This document shows, one piece after another, positions 7,096 to 9,907 of a stretch of DNA of 9,907 bases. Within the stretch, counting starts at the first letter, position 1. Every line of letters starts with the position of its first letter. The stretch is from Candidatus Dormiibacterota bacterium (lineage in GTDB: Bacteria; Chloroflexota; Dormibacteria; Aeolococcales; Aeolococcaceae). Both the position numbers and the translations under genes were made by a program. The stretch covers positions 1-9,907 of the forward strand of contig CATPAP010000265.1 in NCBI GenBank assembly GCA_955651875.1. Reading direction: 5' to 3'. The notes under the pieces are model-generated. The model was not told where the DNA came from. It saw nothing but the letters and a program-made list of their open reading frames with translations, and ran no database searches.

Positions 7096-7655
7096 GACGT
7101 CGGCTCCAACCGGAAGTAGCGCGTCTGCGCGAGGTTGAATTTCGCGCTGTTGAAGGCGAAATAGTTGTAGTGACACTTCACGGTGATTCCGATGTTGGTG
7201 AGACTTCCCAACGCGGCGCTGCGACTGCCCGGCGGCCAGGGAACAGAGCCCCCGATGACGGTGGCAGCAGTGCCATTCCAGCCGTACCGGTCGACGCAGG
7301 CAGCGCCACCGCACGAGTTGGTGTCCTGGGTGACGGCGCCACTGGTGGGATCGATGTGGATGAGGTAGATGTCGACATCGTCGAGCTTGGCGAAACCTGT
7401 CGCGGCGATCCCTGTCGACATCATGGCGTTGACAGCGTCGGTGTCGGCGGAGCTTGTCTTCCCCTCCTGCGCGACGGTGATCATGCCCGTGCCGGCCGCG
7501 TGATTCATCGCCCCTGCCGAGAACATGAGCAGGCCGCCGTCCAGCGCTCCAAAGAGCGCGACGAAGAACACGGGGGCCACGAGTGCGAACTCGACCATGG
7601 TCACACCACGAGACAGCCGCCGCCGAGAGTGGGAACGGAAATCGCGAACGGTCAT
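7092..7655 (-). CDS. TadE-like minor pseudopilin (first gene of the minus-strand Tad set)
   Basis: The 187-residue product has a very basic leader (RSHSRRRLSRG), then VTMVEFALVAPVFFVALFG. G17 and E22 form the G-x4-E processing motif, and residues about 18-38 form the single membrane helix. The block FSAGAMNHAAGTGMITVA after the helix is the usual TadE amphipathic continuation. The remaining region is extracytoplasmic, with a close cysteine pair (CGGAAC). The protein is unrelated in detail to the second TadE-like protein downstream beyond the shared N-terminal architecture, so the two likely play TadE- and TadF-like roles, though I cannot say which is which. ATG 7655 is the first start; a weak AGGA (7670-7667) lies 11 bases upstream inside a potential hairpin. 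This is the first gene of the minus-strand operon and is co-translated with the next through a 4-base overlap. Confidence 0.87.
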   Translation of the reverse strand: MTVRDFRSHSRRRLSRGVTMVEFALVAPVFFVALFGALDGGLLMFSAGAMNHAAGTGMITVAQEGKTSSADTDAVNAMMSTGIAATGFAKLDDVDIYLIHIDPTSGAVTQDTNSCGGAACVDRYGWNGTAATVIGGSVPWPPGSRSAALGSLTNIGITVKCHYNYFAFNSAKFNLAQTRYFRLEPTS

Positions 7656-7931
7656 TGAGGCATGTGTCCTGCCGCAGGCATGCTAGGTTCCGCATCCGCC
7701 GATCTCTGTCTGGCAACCATCTTGTGACCGCAACCGCTGAACCGGGGGACGCCGTTTCCATGTGGGTGGGCGTCGATGAGATCCCGGAGGAGGCCACCAC
7801 GGGCGCGACGGCGGCAGGTGAAGCCTTCACGGCGGAGCTCCTAGCGCGGCGCCAAGCCGCGACGCCGACCCCCAGGAGGGGCGGCAGCCGGGCATCCTTG
7901 CAGAACATCCCGGCCAGATGGATGACGGCCG
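7656..7931. promoter_or_regulatory. Divergent intergenic region between the two Tad-type gene sets
   Basis: No convincing gene lies here. Both strands stay open in some frames, as expected at this GC content, but none of the peptides has a family motif, a ribosome binding site or a clear end. The region should hold promoters for both Tad sets. A minus-strand TAGCAT (7685-7680) fits the TANNNT -10 pattern and would give a leader of about 18 bases, but no matching -35 is evident. No promoter for the plus-strand set could be picked out. Confidence 0.4.
7660..7683 (-). promoter_or_regulatory. Inverted repeat overlapping the leader of the minus-strand Tad operon
   Basis: On the minus strand GCATG (7683-7679) pairs with CATGC (7664-7660), and CCTGC pairs with GCAGG inside it. 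This gives a near-continuous stem with a three-base bulge and a very short loop. It contains the only candidate ribosome binding site (AGGA) of the first TadE-like gene and ends five bases before the ATG. It also overlaps a TAGCAT -10-like word. It could hide the ribosome site in RNA or be a repressor operator in DNA. Neither is shown. Confidence 0.3.
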
Positions 7932-8501
7932 GTGGAGGTCTCGTCACAGATCGAAGATTCGCAGGCGCCGGATTGGCGCGTACGCGACGATCCAGCCGTG
8001 GAGCAAGCGCATGTCTGGGGCACGAATCGATCGCGGCCGCAGAGGGGCTGGCGCAGGGACCGAGCTCGGTCGTCGGGCCAGTCCGCTGTCGAGATGGCTC
8101 TGATCCTGCCCGTAATGATGCTCATCCTGGGGGCGGCGTACACGGGGTGGGATGCCATGAGGCAGACGATCGGCCTCTCCAGCGCCACTCGAGCAGGGGT
8201 GATCATGGCCGCCAATGACCTGCAGAACTCGAAGTCGGCGTCGGATCTCTTGGATGCCACTGCAGCCATCAACGCCGAGGAAGGCGTCAACGGCCTCTTT
8301 ACCTACAGTGGCGAACCAGGCAAGCCTCCTGGATATGTCTGCACCAACAACTGCGTGTCGCTCACCACGAGCGCCCCAGGGATATCAGGAGTGGCGACGT
8401 TCGGGCTCGTGACCATCACGATCACCCGCTCCGTGGGCACTGATCTTCCCATCGTGCCCGGAATCAACGTCGCAGCCCATGCGACGGCGAGGTACCAATG
8501 A
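7932..8501 (+). CDS. TadE-like minor pseudopilin (first gene of the plus-strand Tad set)
   Basis: The product is up to 189 residues. After a polar, Arg-rich N-terminal region comes SSGQSAVEMALILPVMMLIL (from residue 47), with G49 and E54 in the G-x4-E prepilin-type arrangement and one membrane helix (about 50-70). The downstream block RQTIGLSSATRAGVIMAAND is typical TadE, and the C-terminus (FGLVTITITRSV...INVAAHATARYQ) matches the beta-rich end of that family. The start is uncertain. GTG 7932 has a weak GGA nine bases upstream; GTG 7998 would shorten the cytoplasmic tail to a more usual length but has no visible ribosome site. The 50-residue N-terminal region implied by 7932 is unusually long for TadE. 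The gene diverges from the minus-strand set and overlaps the next gene by four bases (ATGA). A role as a minor pilin is inferred. Confidence 0.85.
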   Translation: MEVSSQIEDSQAPDWRVRDDPAVEQAHVWGTNRSRPQRGWRRDRARSSGQSAVEMALILPVMMLILGAAYTGWDAMRQTIGLSSATRAGVIMAANDLQNSKSASDLLDATAAINAEEGVNGLFTYSGEPGKPPGYVCTNNCVSLTTSAPGISGVATFGLVTITITRSVGTDLPIVPGINVAAHATARYQ

Positions 8502-9907
8502 AAAGGACGCTCCGCGGGCCACAGCGAGGCCAGGACGGACAGGTGATGATCCTGTTCGCGTTGGCTCTCATCGTCATCCTGGGGATGGCGGCGGTCGCAG
8601 TCGACGGCAGCTTCGGCTTCATCCAGGTGCGCCGAGCCCAGAACGCCGCCGACTTCGCTGCGTTTGCGGGCGCCCAGCAGCTCAACGGGGCGGCGATATG
8701 CAACGGGGCCGGCGCCACGCCGACCCTGACTCAGTTGCGGGCCATCGTCCAGGACACGGTCGATTCCAATGCTCCGGCCGTGGGTTCCTCGTGGACCGCC
8801 CAATACCTCGACGGATCTGGCCGTCCCATCGCCGGCGCGACGTTCAGCCCGTCACTGGGCAACCCACTCCCACCGGTGGGAGCGTGCGGCCTGACCGTCA
8901 CGACAAATCCGCAGTGGCGGTCGTTTCTCGCCGGCGTTCTCGGATTCCAGCAGCTGAGCGGACAGGCGGGAGCCTCGGTGGCCAGTTCGAAGGCGGGCCT
9001 GCCCGTGTCCATCGTCGCGCTCAACAAGGTCGGACCGCACGCCGTGCTGGGCGGCGGCTCGGGCAACTTCGTCGTCAGCGGTGACATGTACCTCAACACC
9101 CAGGTGATCAACCAGCCGTGGACCGGGTCGTACAGCGGATGGCAGTGGGACGATGCCGTGGACGCCAAGAGCTCGAGCAATCTGTTCGTATTCGGGACGA
9201 TTCACTCCTCGAACGGCACATACAAAGGTCAGAACCTGTGGCCGCTGGACACGTGCTTCGGCCCCGGCGGTCTCCTGGGCAAGGGCATCGCCGGAACCAA
9301 TGTTGCCTATGTGGCCGGCGATCCTCCCCCGGACGCCGGCGACCCCAATGATTCTCCGGCGAACACGCCGGTGTGCGGCGGCCAGTCTGTCATCACTTCC
9401 TACAACCATATCGACCCGACTTTTTCGCCGATCAACGATCCTCTCCAGGGCGGCGGTGCGCCTCCCAACCCGGCGAACTCCGCCACTGCGATCAATTGCC
9501 CGGGCATGGCCCTGCAGACCTACGGGTCCCTCGCCTCTGGAACCACGGTGATCGGCGGCGTCACATACCTCAGACCGGGCGAGTACACCACCGCTATCAA
9601 GATCACCACCTCGTACACCATCGGCGACTGCTCCACGTACCCGGGGGAGCCCGCGTATCCAGGCGTCTACCGCTTCAAGCAGGGTTTGTGGGTCGATCCC
9701 GTGTCGGGCGCCGCGGTCACCGGCAGCAACGTCGTGCTCGCCACCGTCAACCCATATCCCGTGGCGGGCAACGTCGGCGCGTCAGGTAGCGGCAACGGGG
9801 CTCCGTGCCTGCCCGGCGCGACCAAGTCGAGCAACGAGAGCGGTGGCGGCAGCCCGATGGCGGAAACGGCTCCGCCAGCGGGAAAATGCCTGGGCACGGT
9901 TGATCCC
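8498..9907 (+). CDS. TadG-like Flp pilus-associated surface protein, C-terminus beyond the window
   Basis: The frame is open for 470 codons from ATG 8498 to the right edge. A basic tail is followed by DGQVMILFALALIVILGMAA (13-32) and VAVDGSFGFIQVRRAQNAAD (33-52), the membrane anchor and amphipathic continuation of TadE/G-like Flp pilus proteins. The G-x4-E Glu is absent (L19), so no prepilin-type cleavage is expected. From about residue 169 (PVSIVALNKVGPHAV) the ectodomain follows a plan seen in other TadG-related proteins: short strands with 'FVVSGDMYLNT', then NDPL, then TYLRPGEYTTAIKI and YPGVYRFKQGLWVD, then GAAVTGSNVVL. This suggests a beta-helix-like secreted module. The start is well supported: GAGG at 8489-8492 lies five bases upstream, and the ATG overlaps the previous stop. 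The protein differs from the long TadG-like protein at 4607-6517 throughout its ectodomain, so the two are not recent duplicates. Its length and end are unknown. Confidence 0.85.
   Translation, partial: MKRTLRGPQRGQDGQVMILFALALIVILGMAAVAVDGSFGFIQVRRAQNAADFAAFAGAQQLNGAAICNGAGATPTLTQLRAIVQDTVDSNAPAVGSSWTAQYLDGSGRPIAGATFSPSLGNPLPPVGACGLTVTTNPQWRSFLAGVLGFQQLSGQAGASVASSKAGLPVSIVALNKVGPHAVLGGGSGNFVVSGDMYLNTQVINQPWTGSYSGWQWDDAVDAKSSSNLFVFGTIHSSNGTYKGQNLWPLDTCFGPGGLLGKGIAGTNVAYVAGDPPPDAGDPNDSPANTPVCGGQSVITSYNHIDPTFSPINDPLQGGGAPPNPANSATAINCPGMALQTYGSLASGTTVIGGVTYLRPGEYTTAIKITTSYTIGDCSTYPGEPAYPGVYRFKQGLWVDPVSGAAVTGSNVVLATVNPYPVAGNVGASGSGNGAPCLPGATKSSNESGGGSPMAETAPPAGKCLGTVDP

Noticed and set aside
7096..7947. 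Upstream part of the long minus-strand frame that contains the second TadE-like gene
   Set aside because: Most of it overlaps the first TadE-like gene in another frame, and the GTG at 7095 with GGAG and a GTGA overlap is a much better start.
7583..8218. Plus-strand frame of 211 codons over the divergent gap
   Set aside because: It overlaps the first TadE-like gene on one side and the third on the other, has no recognisable domain, and no ribosome site was found for a shorter version.

Overview
The window comes from a GC-rich bacterium. It holds one housekeeping gene (lepA, elongation factor 4) set among genes for secreted or surface-exposed proteins. The EF4 sequence reads, from memory of the family, more like Chloroflexota and related soil phyla (for example Dormibacterota) than like classical Actinomycetota. 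No alignment was possible, so the phylum is a weak inference. I see no tRNA, rRNA, CRISPR array, transposase or phage gene.

Layout. Bases 1-1896 (minus) carry the first 632 codons of a secreted S53 (sedolisin-type) serine-carboxyl peptidase. It has a catalytic core without the usual pro-domain, then a probable fibronectin-III-like domain, then short DGWG-LHP repeats that run off the left edge. A 217-bp divergent gap with two small inverted repeats separates it from lepA (2114-3922, plus). Two bases after lepA is a 225-residue four-helix membrane protein of unknown function (3925-4602, plus), probably co-transcribed.

From 4607 to the right edge all genes belong to the TadE/TadG family of Flp/Tad pilus accessory proteins. 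On the minus strand, reading leftward from 7655, are a TadE-like gene (7092-7655), a second TadE-like gene (6532-7095, 4-base overlap) and a long TadG-like gene (4607-6517). On the plus strand, diverging from the same gap of about 276 bp, are a third TadE-like gene (7932-8501) and a second TadG-like gene (8498 to the right edge, partial, 4-base overlap). The membrane protein and the long TadG-like gene converge with a 4-base gap.

How they may work together. The three TadE-like proteins keep the G-x4-E prepilin-type motif before a hydrophobic segment. The two TadG-like proteins have the same kind of N-terminal anchor without the Glu, followed by large extracellular parts. This looks like two divergent sets of minor pseudopilins plus an anchored surface protein. 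The pilin, ATPase, platform and prepilin peptidase genes of a Tad system are not in the window and must lie elsewhere if the system is functional. The secreted peptidase may share an extracellular role, but nothing in the sequence ties it to the pilus genes.
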